A stretch of DNA of 64,000 bases from Anaerolineales bacterium (GTDB lineage Bacteria > Chloroflexota > Anaerolineae > Anaerolineales > RBG-16-64-43): positions 1-64,000 of the forward strand of contig JAFGCU010000096.1 of NCBI GenBank assembly GCA_016932475.1, read 5' to 3'. Both the position numbers and the translations under genes were made by a program. Position 1 is the first letter of the stretch. The number at the start of each line of letters is the position of its first letter. Below, piece by piece: positions 8,269 through 18,962 of the stretch. Under the pieces are notes generated by a model that searched no databases, was not told the DNA's origin, and was given only the letters and a program-made list of their open reading frames with translations.

Positions 8269-9966
8269 ATGAAAAAGACAGGTGCGGAAGTACTCTGGGA
8301 ATCCCTCATCCAGGAGGGGGTGGATGTGATGTTCGGAATCCCGGGTGGGGCGGTTATCCCCGCTTTTGATGCCATGCTCAACTATCCGAAACTGCGGTTT
8401 ATCCTGACCCGCCACGAGCAAGGCGCGGCGATGATGGCCGACGGGTATGCGCGCGCGTCCGGGAAAGTCGGCGTGGCGATCGCCACCTCCGGCCCGGGCG
8501 CGACCAACCTGGTAACGGGAATCCAGGTGGCCTATATGGATTCTTCGCCAGTGGTGTTCATCACCGGCCAGGTGGCGAGCAACCTGCTCGGCACCGACGC
8601 CTTCCAGGAGATCGACATGACCGGCATCAGCCTGCCGATCACCAAACATAATTTCATGATTACCTCCCCGGATGAGGTCGCGCGCACGGTCGCCGAAGCG
8701 TTCTACATCGCCCGCAGCGGAAGGCCGGGACCGGTGCTGATCGACTTCTGCAAGGATGCTCAAGTGGCGAAGACCGAGAACGTCGATCTGCCGCAAATCA
8801 GCCTGCTGGGGTATAACCCGCCGTTGCATGCGCCGCAGCCGAAACTGGAACGGGCAGCGGAGCTTATCCGCGCCGCTAAAAAACCGGTGATCTTTGCCGG
8901 GCACGGCGTGGAGCTGTCCGGCGCGACTTTGGAAGTGCAGAAATTCGCGGAACGGAACAACATCCCGGTGGCCATGACGCTCCTCAGTCTGGGTTCCATC
9001 CCCTCCTCCCATCCGCTCTCACTGGGGATGATGGGCATGCACGGCGAGGCGTACTGCAACCTGGCCATCCAGAATTCCGACCTGATCATCGCGCTGGGGA
9101 TGCGTTTCGACGACCGGGTCACCGGCAACCTCAAGACCTACGCCCCCGGCGCAAGCAAGATCCATGTCGATATCGACCCGACCGAGATCAATAAAATCGT
9201 GATGGCGGACGTTTCGCTTGTCGGCGACATCAAAACCGTCCTGGCGGACATTGATCCGATGGTGCCCAATGCGCGCCACGACGATTGGCTGGGCCAGATA
9301 GCGGAATGGCGGAAGGAAACCGACAATCGCGACATTGTCGCCCAGCCGAACAACGGCAAGCTGCACGTGCCGCAGATCATCAGCGAAATATGGAAGGCCA
9401 CCAAGGGAGAAGCGCTGGTCGCCACCGACGTGGGCCAGCACCAGATGTGGGCGGCGCAATACTATCAGCCGGAGAGGCCCCGCAGCTTCATCACCTCCGG
9501 CGGAGCGGGCAGCATGGGCTTCGGTCTGCCGGCCGCGATCGGCGCCAAAGTCGCCATGCCGGACCGCGAGGTGTGGGCGATCGTCGGCGACGGCGGATTT
9601 CAAATGACACAGATGGACCTGATCACCGCCGTGCATCAGAAGGTCGAGATCAAGATCGCCTTGATGAACAACCACTTCCTGGGAATGGTGCGCCAGTGGC
9701 AGGAGTTCTTCTTTGAAAAGCGCTATTCGTCGGTGCAGCTGCGGAATCCGGATTTCGGCAAGATCGCGGAAGCGCATGGAGCGGGCTACCGGCGGATAGA
9801 CAAGGCGGGAGAAATCCAGGCCGCCATAGAATTCGCGCGCAAGACGCCTGGTCCGGTCCTCCTGGATTTCCAGGTGGAGCAGGAGGAGGCCGTCTACCCG
9901 ATGGTTCCGACCGGAGCGGATCTGCATCAGATGATCCGCCGTCCGACCCAAGCAAAAAAGGCATAG
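8269..9966 (+). CDS. ilvB: Acetolactate synthase large subunit
   Basis: TPP enzyme motifs: GIPGGAVIPAFDAM, RHEQGAAMMADGYARASG, GDGGFQMTQMDLITAV, NNHFLGMVRQWQEFFFEKRYS. Confidence 0.97.
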   Translation: MKKTGAEVLWESLIQEGVDVMFGIPGGAVIPAFDAMLNYPKLRFILTRHEQGAAMMADGYARASGKVGVAIATSGPGATNLVTGIQVAYMDSSPVVFITGQVASNLLGTDAFQEIDMTGISLPITKHNFMITSPDEVARTVAEAFYIARSGRPGPVLIDFCKDAQVAKTENVDLPQISLLGYNPPLHAPQPKLERAAELIRAAKKPVIFAGHGVELSGATLEVQKFAERNNIPVAMTLLSLGSIPSSHPLSLGMMGMHGEAYCNLAIQNSDLIIALGMRFDDRVTGNLKTYAPGASKIHVDIDPTEINKIVMADVSLVGDIKTVLADIDPMVPNARHDDWLGQIAEWRKETDNRDIVAQPNNGKLHVPQIISEIWKATKGEALVATDVGQHQMWAAQYYQPERPRSFITSGGAGSMGFGLPAAIGAKVAMPDREVWAIVGDGGFQMTQMDLITAVHQKVEIKIALMNNHFLGMVRQWQEFFFEKRYSSVQLRNPDFGKIAEAHGAGYRRIDKAGEIQAAIEFARKTPGPVLLDFQVEQEEAVYPMVPTGADLHQMIRRPTQAKKA

Positions 9967-9976
9967 GGAGGCACCG

Positions 9977-10498
9977 ATGCAACACACACTGATCGCTCTG
10001 GTGGAAAACCGCCCCGGCGTGTTAAACCGGGTGGCGTCTCTGTTCCGGCGTCGCAACTACAACATCGAAAGCCTGACCGTCGGGCGAACGGAAAATCCGG
10101 CCATCTCCCGCATGACGATCGTGATCGAGGGTGAACCGATCGAGACGGCTCGGATCGAGGCCAACCTGGTCAAGCTGGTCAATATCATCGATGTCCAGGA
10201 CGTCACCGGCCAGCCGGCCATCGCCCGCGATTTGGCGCTGATCAAGGTCAAAGCCAAGCCCAATCAGCGCGCGGAAATCACGGCTCTGGCGGAAATATTC
10301 CGCGCGCGGGTCGTCGACGTGGCGCCGGAGAGCCTGATCATCGAGATCACCGGGACCGAAGACAAGATCGAAAGCCTGAACGAACTGCTGCGCCCGTTCG
10401 GGATCGTCGAGATGGTGCGCGCCGGCCAGGTGGCCATGCTGCGCGGAGGCGCGTCCGGAATACGGCACACGCCCGGTTTGGAAGCCAAGGTCTTATAG
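9977..10498 (+). CDS. ilvN: Acetolactate synthase small subunit (ACT domain)
   Basis: MQHTLIALVENRPGVLNRVASLFRRRNYNIESLTVG; starts 10 nt after ilvB. Confidence 0.96.
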   Translation: MQHTLIALVENRPGVLNRVASLFRRRNYNIESLTVGRTENPAISRMTIVIEGEPIETARIEANLVKLVNIIDVQDVTGQPAIARDLALIKVKAKPNQRAEITALAEIFRARVVDVAPESLIIEITGTEDKIESLNELLRPFGIVEMVRAGQVAMLRGGASGIRHTPGLEAKVL

Positions 10499-10567
10499 CG
10501 GCGGTCAACCCGAAAATCCTTTCCCCGTTTAGGCGGGGATCACAATCACCGAAAAGGAGAGGTCATC

Positions 10568-11626
10568 ATGGCAAAAATCAATTTCGGCGGCGTCGTCGAA
10601 CAAGTGGTGATGCGCGACGAGTTCCCGCTCAGCAAGGCCAAGCAAGTGCTGCGGAACGAGACCGTCGCGGTCCTGGGGTACGGCGTGCAGGGGCCGGCCC
10701 AGGCGATGAACATGAAGGACAACGGGATCAATGTCATCATCGGCCAGGCCAAGGAAGACAAGTTCTATTGGGATAAGGCGGTCAAGGACGGCTGGGTCCC
10801 CGGTAAAACCCTCTTCCCGATCGAGGAAGCCGTCCAGCGCGGCACGGTCATCCAATACTTGGTCTCCGACGCCGCGCAGAAAATCCTCTGGCCGAAGGTC
10901 AAGGCGAACCTCAAGAAGGGCGATGCCCTCTATTTCTCGCACGGCTTTTCGATCGTCTACAAGGACCAGACCGGCGTCGTGCCGCCGGATTACGTCGATG
11001 TGATTCTGGTTGCGCCGAAGGGGTCGGGGGCAAGCGTGCGCACCAACTTCCTGGCCGGATCGGGGATCAACAGCTCGTTCGCGGTCTTCCAGGACGCGAC
11101 CGGGCGGGCGGAGGAACGGACCATCGCGCTGGGGATCGCGATCGGCTCGGGCTACCTGTTCCCGACCACCTTCGAGAAGGAAGTCCACTCCGACCTGACC
11201 GGCGAACGCGGGGTGCTGATGGGCGCGCTGGCGGGGATTATGGAGGCGCAATACAACCTGTTGCGCAAGCACGGGCATTCGCCCTCGGAAGCCTTCAACG
11301 AAACGGTCGAGGAACTGACCCAAAGCCTGATCCGTCTGGTCGACAAGAACGGCATGGACTGGATGTACGCGAACTGCTCGACCACAGCCCAGCGCGGAGC
11401 GCTCGACTGGCGCCACCAGTTCCGCAAGGCGGTCGAACCGGTCTTTGACTGGCTGTACGAAAGCGTGGTCTCGGGCGAACAGACCCGGATCGTAATCGAA
11501 GCCAACAGCGCCAAGGATTACCGCCAGAAGCTGGAGAAGGAACTTAAGGAGATGCGCGAATCCGAGATGTGGCGGGCGGGCGCGGCGGTGCGATCCCTGC
11601 GGCCAGATAACTGGAAGAAAAAGTAG
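10568..11626 (+). CDS. ilvC: Ketol-acid reductoisomerase
   Basis: ETVAVLGYGVQGPAQAMNMKDNG; VILVAPKGSGASVRTNFLAGSG; SDLTGERGVLMGALAGIMEAQ. Confidence 0.95.
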   Translation: MAKINFGGVVEQVVMRDEFPLSKAKQVLRNETVAVLGYGVQGPAQAMNMKDNGINVIIGQAKEDKFYWDKAVKDGWVPGKTLFPIEEAVQRGTVIQYLVSDAAQKILWPKVKANLKKGDALYFSHGFSIVYKDQTGVVPPDYVDVILVAPKGSGASVRTNFLAGSGINSSFAVFQDATGRAEERTIALGIAIGSGYLFPTTFEKEVHSDLTGERGVLMGALAGIMEAQYNLLRKHGHSPSEAFNETVEELTQSLIRLVDKNGMDWMYANCSTTAQRGALDWRHQFRKAVEPVFDWLYESVVSGEQTRIVIEANSAKDYRQKLEKELKEMRESEMWRAGAAVRSLRPDNWKKK

Positions 11627-11640
11627 AAAAACAATTTTCG

Positions 11641-11760
11641 CTCCCCCTCATCCGGCCTCCCGGCGCCCGACCCCGCGAAGTGCGCAGGTTCGGTCTGCAC
11701 TTTAGCCCTGCGCGTTTGCGAAACGGGGGAAAGCTGGGGGAAGGAAGGGATGAGGGGGAG
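11641..11760. repeat. Intergenic inverted-repeat element
   Basis: CTCCCCCTCATCC (11641-11653) and its exact reverse complement GGATGAGGGGGAG (11748-11760) bound the ilvC-leuA gap. Confidence 0.7.
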
Positions 11761-11814
11761 TGAGAATATCGCGGGTTTGATCCCTGAGCGGTTTCCCGGT
11801 TGAAGGAGAACACA

Positions 11815-13476
11815 ATGGATAACTATGTGCGGATTTTTGATACGACCCTGCGCGACGGCGAGCAATCGCCGGGCGCGAGCTTAACCTCCGGGGAAAAGGT
11901 GGAAATCGCCCGGGCGCTGGCCCGCATGGGGATCGACATCATCGAGGCGGGCTTCCCGGCGGCTTCGCCGGACGACCTGGAAGCGGTCCGCCGGATCGCA
12001 ATCGAAGTCGGCACCGGCCCGCAGGCGCGATCCGAGGATGCCGACACCGCGCAGAGCGTGACGCAGCGCCAACCGCCGATCATCTGCGGCCTGGCGCGCA
12101 CCACAAAATCCGACATCGATGCGGCCTGGGAGGCGGTGCGCCACGCGGCGCGGCCGCGGATTCACACGTTCATCGCCACATCGCCGATCCACATGCAGTA
12201 CAAACTGAAGATGTCGCCCGGGGAAGTCGTCCAGCGCGTCCGCGAGATGGTCGCCTATGCCCGCACATTATGCGCGGATGTGGAATTCTCGCCCGAGGAT
12301 GCCGGCCGGAGCGAGCCGGAGTTCCTGTATACAGTGCTTGCGCTGGCGATCGAATGCGGTGCCACCACCCTGAACATCCCCGATACGGTCGGGTATACCA
12401 CCCCGGAAGAATGGGGCCGGCTGATCGAGGGAATCATCCGGAACACCAAAGGGATCGAGAAAGCGGTCGTGTCGATGCACTGCCACAACGACCTGGGCAT
12501 GGCCACCGCAAACACGCTGGCCGGGTTAAGGGCCGGAGCGCGCCAAGTGGAAGGGACGATCAACGGAATCGGCGAACGGGCCGGAAACGCGTCGATCGAG
12601 GAAGTCGTTATGGCGCTGCACACCCGGCGCAACCTGTTCCACCTGACGACCGGGATCGACACCACCCAGATCTCCCGCGTCAGCCACATGGTTTCCACCT
12701 ATACCGGCATTCCGGTCCAGCCCAACAAGGCCATCGTCGGCGCGAATGCGTTCGCGCACGAGGCGGGGATCCATCAGGACGGGATGCTCAAGCATCACAC
12801 CACGTACGAGATCATGCAGCCGGAGATGATCGGCCTGACGCAATCCAGCCTGGTGCTCGGCAAACACTCCGGACGGCACGCGCTGCGCGTACGGCTGGGC
12901 GAATTGGGGCACGAGCTCACAACCGAGGAATTGGATCGGGCGTTTGAGCGCTTCAAGGAACTGGCCGACAAGAAAAAGAGCATCGCCGACGCCGACCTGG
13001 AGGCGCTGGTGGCGGACCAGATCTATCAACCGCGTGAGATATACGCCTTGGACGGGCTGCAGGTGGCGTGCGGCACGATGGGAATGCCCACCGCGACGGT
13101 CCGGCTGCGCTGCCCCGACGGCTCGCTGCAGGTCCAGGCCTCGACCGGGACCGGGCCGGTGGATGCGGCCTACAAGGCGATCGACGGGATTATCAACGCC
13201 CCGAACTCGCTTGAAGAATTTTCCATCCGCGCGATCACCGAGGGGATCGACGCGATCGGCGAAGTGACGGTACGGCTGGAATCCAAGGACGAAGCCTTGG
13301 CGCCGCGCGAAACGGCGCAGAACGGTCGAAAGCGAACGCGCTCCTTCGGCGGGCACGGGGCGGACACCGACATCATCGTTGCCAGCGCCAAGGCCTACCT
13401 GAGCGCGATCAACAAGCTGTTGGTGGCTTCCGGCCGCGCGCCGGCGGCCGCGCCGGTAAGCACGGCCAAACCTTGA
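11815..13476 (+). CDS. leuA: 2-isopropylmalate synthase
   Basis: [67 protein letters not shown] before ATG 11815. Confidence 0.94.
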   Translation: MDNYVRIFDTTLRDGEQSPGASLTSGEKVEIARALARMGIDIIEAGFPAASPDDLEAVRRIAIEVGTGPQARSEDADTAQSVTQRQPPIICGLARTTKSDIDAAWEAVRHAARPRIHTFIATSPIHMQYKLKMSPGEVVQRVREMVAYARTLCADVEFSPEDAGRSEPEFLYTVLALAIECGATTLNIPDTVGYTTPEEWGRLIEGIIRNTKGIEKAVVSMHCHNDLGMATANTLAGLRAGARQVEGTINGIGERAGNASIEEVVMALHTRRNLFHLTTGIDTTQISRVSHMVSTYTGIPVQPNKAIVGANAFAHEAGIHQDGMLKHHTTYEIMQPEMIGLTQSSLVLGKHSGRHALRVRLGELGHELTTEELDRAFERFKELADKKKSIADADLEALVADQIYQPREIYALDGLQVACGTMGMPTATVRLRCPDGSLQVQASTGTGPVDAAYKAIDGIINAPNSLEEFSIRAITEGIDAIGEVTVRLESKDEALAPRETAQNGRKRTRSFGGHGADTDIIVASAKAYLSAINKLLVASGRAPAAAPVSTAKP

Positions 13477-14174
13477 TGAACATGCAGCGCGTGGAGGACC
13501 ACTTCAACCAGGATGCGTCGGATTACGACAGCCACATCGTCAAATTTGTGCCATATTACCGCGAGCAGAATGAGATGATGATGGAGCTGCTCCCCTTCGA
13601 GGGAACGGCCCGCCCGCGTGGGTTGGATCTCGGCGCGGGCACCGGCGTGCTGGCGGAGGGTATCCTGCGCCGCTACCCGCTGGCCGAGGTGACGGTCTTC
13701 GACCTGTCGGACAACATGCTTGCCGCCGCTCGGGAGCGTCTGAAAAAATTCGAAAACCGGACAACTTTCCTGAAGGGTGATTTTTCAAAGGATGATTTCG
13801 GGATCGGCTACGACCTGATCCTCTCCGGGCTTTCGATTCACCATCTGACAAATCCGAACAAGCAGAAGTTGTTCCGGCGGATCTACCTGGCCCTCAACCC
13901 GGGCGGCGTGTTCCTCAACCGCGACATCATCAAGGGGGCGACGGAAAGGCTGGACGGGATCTACATCCGCCTGTGGCGTGCGTACGTACGGTCGAATGGC
14001 CAGGACGACGCGGGTTTGATGGAGCGGTATTACGCGGAAGACGTCCCGGCTTGCGTGGAAGACCAGTTGGAATGGATGCGCCAGGCCGGATTCGTGGACG
14101 TGAGCTGCCATTGGCAGCGGACCAATTACGCGATCTACGGCGGTCATAAATACACTACGGATAACGAATCATGA
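13476..14174 (+). CDS. Class I SAM-dependent methyltransferase
   Basis: [15 protein letters not shown] (motif I), [24 protein letters not shown]-like [18 protein letters not shown]; overlaps leuA and leuC. Confidence 0.9.
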   Translation: MNMQRVEDHFNQDASDYDSHIVKFVPYYREQNEMMMELLPFEGTARPRGLDLGAGTGVLAEGILRRYPLAEVTVFDLSDNMLAAARERLKKFENRTTFLKGDFSKDDFGIGYDLILSGLSIHHLTNPNKQKLFRRIYLALNPGGVFLNRDIIKGATERLDGIYIRLWRAYVRSNGQDDAGLMERYYAEDVPACVEDQLEWMRQAGFVDVSCHWQRTNYAIYGGHKYTTDNES

Positions 14175-15589
14175 GCGAACCCACAACCCTGTTCGAAAAA
14201 ATCTGGCGGACTCATCTGGTACGGGAGGAATCCGGCCACCCGTCCGTGCTTTACATAGACTTGCAGCTGGTCCACGAGGTGACGTCACCGCAGGCTTTTT
14301 CGGATCTGCGCGCGCGCGGGTGGAAGGTGCACCGGCCGGACCGGACGATCGCGACGATGGATCATTCCATCCCGACCACAAGCCTTACCCTGGCGGGCGC
14401 CGATGATGCCGCCGTCAAGCAGCTGCGCCAACTCGAATCCAATTGCCGCGAGTTCGGCATCCGCTGCATGAAGATGGACGATCCGGGGCGGGGCATCGTC
14501 CACATCATCGGGCCGGAGATGGGAGCGACCCAGCCCGGCATGACGATTGTATGCGGAGACAGCCACACGGCGACCCATGGAGCGTTCGGGGCGCTGGCTT
14601 TCGGGATCGGAACGAGCGAGGTGGAGCAGGTCCTCGCGACCCAATGCCTGCTGCAGAACCGTCCGGAACGGACTCTTGTGAATTTCCGGGGAAAGCTCGC
14701 GCCGGGCGTCGGCGCCAAGGATATGATCCTTGGATTGATTGCGCAGATCGGGGTGGGGGGCGGGACCGGACAGGTTTTCGAATACGCCGGTCCGGCCGTA
14801 ACCGCGCTCGATATGGAAGGCCGCATGACGCTGTGCAACATGTCGATCGAAGGCGGCGCCCGCGCCGGATTGGTTGCTCCGGACGACACCACGTTTTCGT
14901 ATCTGGCCGGAAGGGAACTGGCGCCGCGGGGCGCCGCCTGGGATGCGGCGATCGCGCGATGGCGGGCGTTGGCCTCGGATCCGGGGGCGACGTTCGACAG
15001 AACGCTCGACGTCGACGCCTCGGCGCTCCAGCCGATGATCACCTTCGGCACGAATCCCGCGATGGGAATTCCGGTCACCGGAAGGATTCCGGACCCCGCC
15101 GCCGAGGCGGATCCGCTTAAGCGTTCGGCACTCGAAAAGGCGCTTGGGTATATGCAATTCTCACCCGGTGAACCGGTGATCGGCAGGAAGGTGGACGTGG
15201 TGTTCATCGGCTCGTGCACCAACGGCCGGATTTCGGACCTGCGGGCGGCGGCGGGGATCTTGCGCGGCCGTAAGGTAGCCGCGGGCGTGCGTGCGCTCGT
15301 GGTTCCGGGATCCGAGAAAGTGCGCCGGGATGCGGAAGCGGAAGGTCTCGATAGAATTTTCCGCGATGCCGGAGCCGAATGGCGGTATTCCGGATGCAGC
15401 ATGTGCATTGCGATGAACGGCGATCAGCTGGCACCCGGCCAGTACGCGGTCTCGACCAGCAACCGAAATTTCGAAGGCCGCCAGGGAAAAGGCGGACGGA
15501 CCATGCTCGCCAGCCCCGTCACGGCGGCGGCGGCGGCCCTCTCGGGCAAAGTTGCCGATCCGCGCCCGCTGCTTGAGGAAGGTGCTTAG
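14171..15589 (+). CDS. leuC: 3-isopropylmalate/(R)-2-methylmalate dehydratase large subunit
   Basis: [88 protein letters not shown]. Confidence 0.97.
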   Translation: MSEPTTLFEKIWRTHLVREESGHPSVLYIDLQLVHEVTSPQAFSDLRARGWKVHRPDRTIATMDHSIPTTSLTLAGADDAAVKQLRQLESNCREFGIRCMKMDDPGRGIVHIIGPEMGATQPGMTIVCGDSHTATHGAFGALAFGIGTSEVEQVLATQCLLQNRPERTLVNFRGKLAPGVGAKDMILGLIAQIGVGGGTGQVFEYAGPAVTALDMEGRMTLCNMSIEGGARAGLVAPDDTTFSYLAGRELAPRGAAWDAAIARWRALASDPGATFDRTLDVDASALQPMITFGTNPAMGIPVTGRIPDPAAEADPLKRSALEKALGYMQFSPGEPVIGRKVDVVFIGSCTNGRISDLRAAAGILRGRKVAAGVRALVVPGSEKVRRDAEAEGLDRIFRDAGAEWRYSGCSMCIAMNGDQLAPGQYAVSTSNRNFEGRQGKGGRTMLASPVTAAAAALSGKVADPRPLLEEGA

Positions 15590-16209
15590 TGGAACCGATA
15601 CGGAAGATCACCTCAACGATCATCCCGCTTCTGGTCAACGATGTGGATACCGACCAGATCATCCCTGCCCGCTACCTCAAGGTGACGGACAAGGCCGGCC
15701 TGGCCGAGGGATTGTTCTCCAACTGGCGTTACCTTCCGGACGGGAGACCCAACCCCGAATTTGCGATGAACAAACCGGAATACCGCGGGGCGAGCATCCT
15801 CCTGGCGGGGGATAATTTCGGCTGCGGATCCTCGCGCGAGCACGCCCCCTGGGCGCTGCAGTCGGGCGGCATCCGCGCCGTTATCAGCACCTCGTTCGCG
15901 GATATCTTCCGCAGCAACGCGCTCAAGAACGGAATCCTGCCGGTGGTCGTGAATGAATCGATTCATAGAAGCCTGGTCGACCTGGTCGAGGAAGCACCGG
16001 CGGCGCAGGTGACGATCGATCTGGAGAATCAGAAAGTCCTTTTGCCGGGCGGGATGGAAGCGTCGTTTACGGTGGATACGTTTTCGAAAACCTGCCTGTT
16101 AAAAGGCAAGGATGTCCTGGAATATCTGGCGGAATATTTGCCTCAGATCCGGGCATACGAAGTGCGCCATGACATGGAGTTCGCGGCGGCCGGAAAGGCG
16201 GGGGCATGA
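15589..16209 (+). CDS. leuD: 3-isopropylmalate/(R)-2-methylmalate dehydratase small subunit
   Basis: NDVDTDQIIPARYLK; GDNFGCGSSREHAPWAL; ISTSFADIFRSNALKNGILPV; GTG start overlaps the leuC stop. Confidence 0.96.
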   Translation: MEPIRKITSTIIPLLVNDVDTDQIIPARYLKVTDKAGLAEGLFSNWRYLPDGRPNPEFAMNKPEYRGASILLAGDNFGCGSSREHAPWALQSGGIRAVISTSFADIFRSNALKNGILPVVVNESIHRSLVDLVEEAPAAQVTIDLENQKVLLPGGMEASFTVDTFSKTCLLKGKDVLEYLAEYLPQIRAYEVRHDMEFAAAGKAGA

Positions 16210-17756
16210 TGGTTGAAGTCTACGATACCACTCTGCGCGACGGCTCCCAGCGGGAGGGGATTTCCCTCACCTGCGACGACAAAATCAAGATCGCCCGCAA
16301 GCTCGACGAGCTTGGCGTGGCGTATATTGAGGGAGGCTGGCCAGGGTCCAACGCCAAGGACCTCGAGTTTTTCCAAAAAGCCAAAGCCATCCACTGGCGC
16401 ACCGCAAAAATCGCCGCGTTCGGTTCGACCTGCCGGGCGGGCAGCCGCCCGGAAAACGACGAGAATATTCAGGCTTTGCTCAAGGCGGGGACGCCCGTAT
16501 GCACCGTGGTCGGAAAATCATCGGTCCTGCATGTGTCGGAAGTTCTGCGGACCTCGAAAGAAAACAATCTGCGGATCATCGAAGAGAGCATCGCCTATTT
16601 GATATCCAGGGGCCGCGAGGTGCTTTTCGACGCCGAGCACTTTTTTGACGGCTTCAAGGCGGATTCCGATTACGCGCTCGAGACGCTGCGGGCTGCCCGG
16701 CGCGGCGGCGCGCAGATCCTTGTGCTGTGCGAGACCAACGGCGGCGTGATGCCGTGGGAGGTGGAAGCCGTTTTCCGCGCCGCGCGCGGCGCGGTCGACG
16801 CCCGGCTGGGGATCCACGCCCACAACGACAGCGAATGCGGCGTCGCCAATTCGTTGATTGCGGTCCGCGAGGGCGCGGTCCAGGTCCAGGGGACGGTGAA
16901 CGGGTATGGAGAGCGCTGCGGCAACGCCAATCTTTGCTCGATCATTCCGAACATCGAACTCAAGATGAACAAGCGTTGCCTGCCCAGAGGGAGGCTCAAG
17001 CATCTGTTTGAAGCGGCGCATTATGTGGCGGAAATCGCCAACCTTTCCCCCGACGAGCACATGCCGTTTGTCGGAAAATCCGCATTTGCGCACAAGGGTG
17101 GAATTCACGTCGCGGCGATGCGTCGCAGCGCGGTTTCCTACCAGCACATCGATCCGGCGCTGGTGGGCAATGAAATGCGCGTGGTGATCAGCGAACTCTC
17201 GGGCAAGGGAAACCTGCTCCACAAGGTCGAACAATTCAGCCTGCAGGCGGATGAAAAAGCGGTCGGGAAAGTGCTGGCCGAGATCAAGGAATTGGAGGCG
17301 CGGGGGTTTTCCTTCGAGACCGCCGAAGCGTCGGTGGCGCTGATGCTCAAACGCCACCATCCGCGCTACAAGCCGCCGTTCGAACTGATCGACTTTTTCT
17401 GCGTGGTGGAGCACCGCCGGGGAAGGGGGCTGCTTTCGGAGGCGAACGTCAAGATCCGGGTCGGCGACGAGATCATGCATACCGCCGCCGAGGGAGACGG
17501 CCCGGTGAATGCTCTGGACATCGCGCTGCGCAAAGCGCTGCAGCCGCGCTACCCGCAGATCAAGCTCTTCGAGCTGGTCGATTACAAGGTGCGCATCCTG
17601 GATTCCAACAGCGGGACGGGAGCCATCGTGCGGGTGTTGATCGACACCCAGTGCGACGGCCGGCGGTGGAGCACGGTCGGCGCCAGCGAGAACATCATCG
17701 AAGCTTCCTGGCGCGCGCTGACGGATGCGATCGAGTACGGCTTGTTGATGAAATAA
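16206..17756 (+). CDS. cimA: (R)-citramalate synthase
   Basis: VEVYDTTLRDGSQREGISLTCDDKIKIARKLDELGVAYIEGGWPGSNAKD; HAHNDSECGVANSLIAVREGAVQVQGTVNGYGERCGNANL. Confidence 0.93.
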   Translation: MMVEVYDTTLRDGSQREGISLTCDDKIKIARKLDELGVAYIEGGWPGSNAKDLEFFQKAKAIHWRTAKIAAFGSTCRAGSRPENDENIQALLKAGTPVCTVVGKSSVLHVSEVLRTSKENNLRIIEESIAYLISRGREVLFDAEHFFDGFKADSDYALETLRAARRGGAQILVLCETNGGVMPWEVEAVFRAARGAVDARLGIHAHNDSECGVANSLIAVREGAVQVQGTVNGYGERCGNANLCSIIPNIELKMNKRCLPRGRLKHLFEAAHYVAEIANLSPDEHMPFVGKSAFAHKGGIHVAAMRRSAVSYQHIDPALVGNEMRVVISELSGKGNLLHKVEQFSLQADEKAVGKVLAEIKELEARGFSFETAEASVALMLKRHHPRYKPPFELIDFFCVVEHRRGRGLLSEANVKIRVGDEIMHTAAEGDGPVNALDIALRKALQPRYPQIKLFELVDYKVRILDSNSGTGAIVRVLIDTQCDGRRWSTVGASENIIEASWRALTDAIEYGLLMK

Positions 17757-17762
17757 AAACGG

Positions 17763-17872
17763 CCCCTCCTCCTACCCCCCAGCCCCTTCCCCCTCCCCGT
17801 AATGGGGAGGGGGAAGGGGAGTCTAAACAACGAGTGAAACGAGGCGTTTGGACGGGGTTGGGGGAGGGGTAA
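17763..17872. repeat. Nested C/G-tract inverted repeat element
   Basis: CCCCTTCCCCCTCCCC (17783-17798) gtaat GGGGAGGGGGAAGGGG (17804-17819), perfect 16-bp stem; outer arms CCCCTCCTCC... / ...GGGGTTGGGGGAGGGG. Confidence 0.8.
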
Positions 17873-17893
17873 AAAAAACCAAGGAGACTCTAT

Positions 17894-18958
17894 ATGGCAG
17901 GCAAAACGTATCGCATTGGCGTGATCGGCGGAGACGGCACGGGACCGGAGGTCATCCGCGAGGGCCGCAAGGTTCTCGAGGCGGCCTCGAAAAAATTCGG
18001 TTTCGGGATCGACTGGGCCGATTACGACCTGGGCGGAGAACGCTACAAGCGCACCGGGGAGATCCTGCCCGACAGCGTCACCGCCGAACTTCGCAAACTG
18101 GACGCGATCTACCTGGGCGCGATCGGGCATCCGGAAGTCAAACCCGGGATATTGGAGAAGGGATTGCTCCTGCGCCTGCGTTTCGAACTGGACCAGTACA
18201 TCAATCTGCGGCCCGTGAAACTCTACCCGAACGTGGATACCCCGCTCAAGGATAAAACCCCGGACGACATCGACTTTCTGGTCATCCGCGAAAACACGGA
18301 AGGATTGTATACCGGGGCGGGCGGCGTGCTGCGCAAGGGGACTCCCCACGAAGTGGCGGTTCAGGAATCGATCAACACACGGATGGGCGTTGAGCGATGC
18401 ATCCGTTACGCCTTCGAAGCCTGCCGGAAGCGCGCCAAGCGCAACAAGCTGACGCTGTGCGGAAAAACCAACGTCCTGACCTTCGCCTTCGACCTTTGGG
18501 AACGGACCTTCTACGAAGTCGCCAAGGAATATCCCGGGATCCAGACCGATTACGCGCATGTGGACGCCACGACGATGTGGATGGTTAAAAACCCGGATTG
18601 GTTCGACGTGATCGTGACCGACAACATGTTCGGCGACATCATCACCGACCTGGGCGCAATGATCCAGGGCGGGATGGGCATCGCCGCCGGCGGCAACATC
18701 AATCCGGAGGGCGTCTCGATGTTCGAACCGATCGGCGGTTCGGCGCCCAAGTACACCGGCAAGAACGTGATCAACCCGATGGCGGCGATCTGCGCCGGCG
18801 GCATGCTGCTGGATACGATCGGGGAAAGCGCCGCCGCCAACGCGGTCGAACAGGCGGTGATCAAGGCGCTTTCCGGCGGAAAGATCAAGAGCCTGGCCGC
18901 AGGCAAGATGGGGCTTTCCACAACCGAGACCGGCGACCTGATCGCCGGATTGGTGTAG
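17894..18958 (+). CDS. Isopropylmalate/isocitrate dehydrogenase-family beta-decarboxylating dehydrogenase (paralogue of leuB)
   Basis: YRIGVIGGDGTGPEV; FLVIRENTEGLYTGAGG; NVLTFAFDLWERTF; VTDNMFGDIITDLGAMIQGGMGIAAGGNINPEGVSMFEPIGGSAPKYTGKN. Confidence 0.9.
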   Translation: MAGKTYRIGVIGGDGTGPEVIREGRKVLEAASKKFGFGIDWADYDLGGERYKRTGEILPDSVTAELRKLDAIYLGAIGHPEVKPGILEKGLLLRLRFELDQYINLRPVKLYPNVDTPLKDKTPDDIDFLVIRENTEGLYTGAGGVLRKGTPHEVAVQESINTRMGVERCIRYAFEACRKRAKRNKLTLCGKTNVLTFAFDLWERTFYEVAKEYPGIQTDYAHVDATTMWMVKNPDWFDVIVTDNMFGDIITDLGAMIQGGMGIAAGGNINPEGVSMFEPIGGSAPKYTGKNVINPMAAICAGGMLLDTIGESAAANAVEQAVIKALSGGKIKSLAAGKMGLSTTETGDLIAGLV

Positions 18959-18962
18959 GCGG

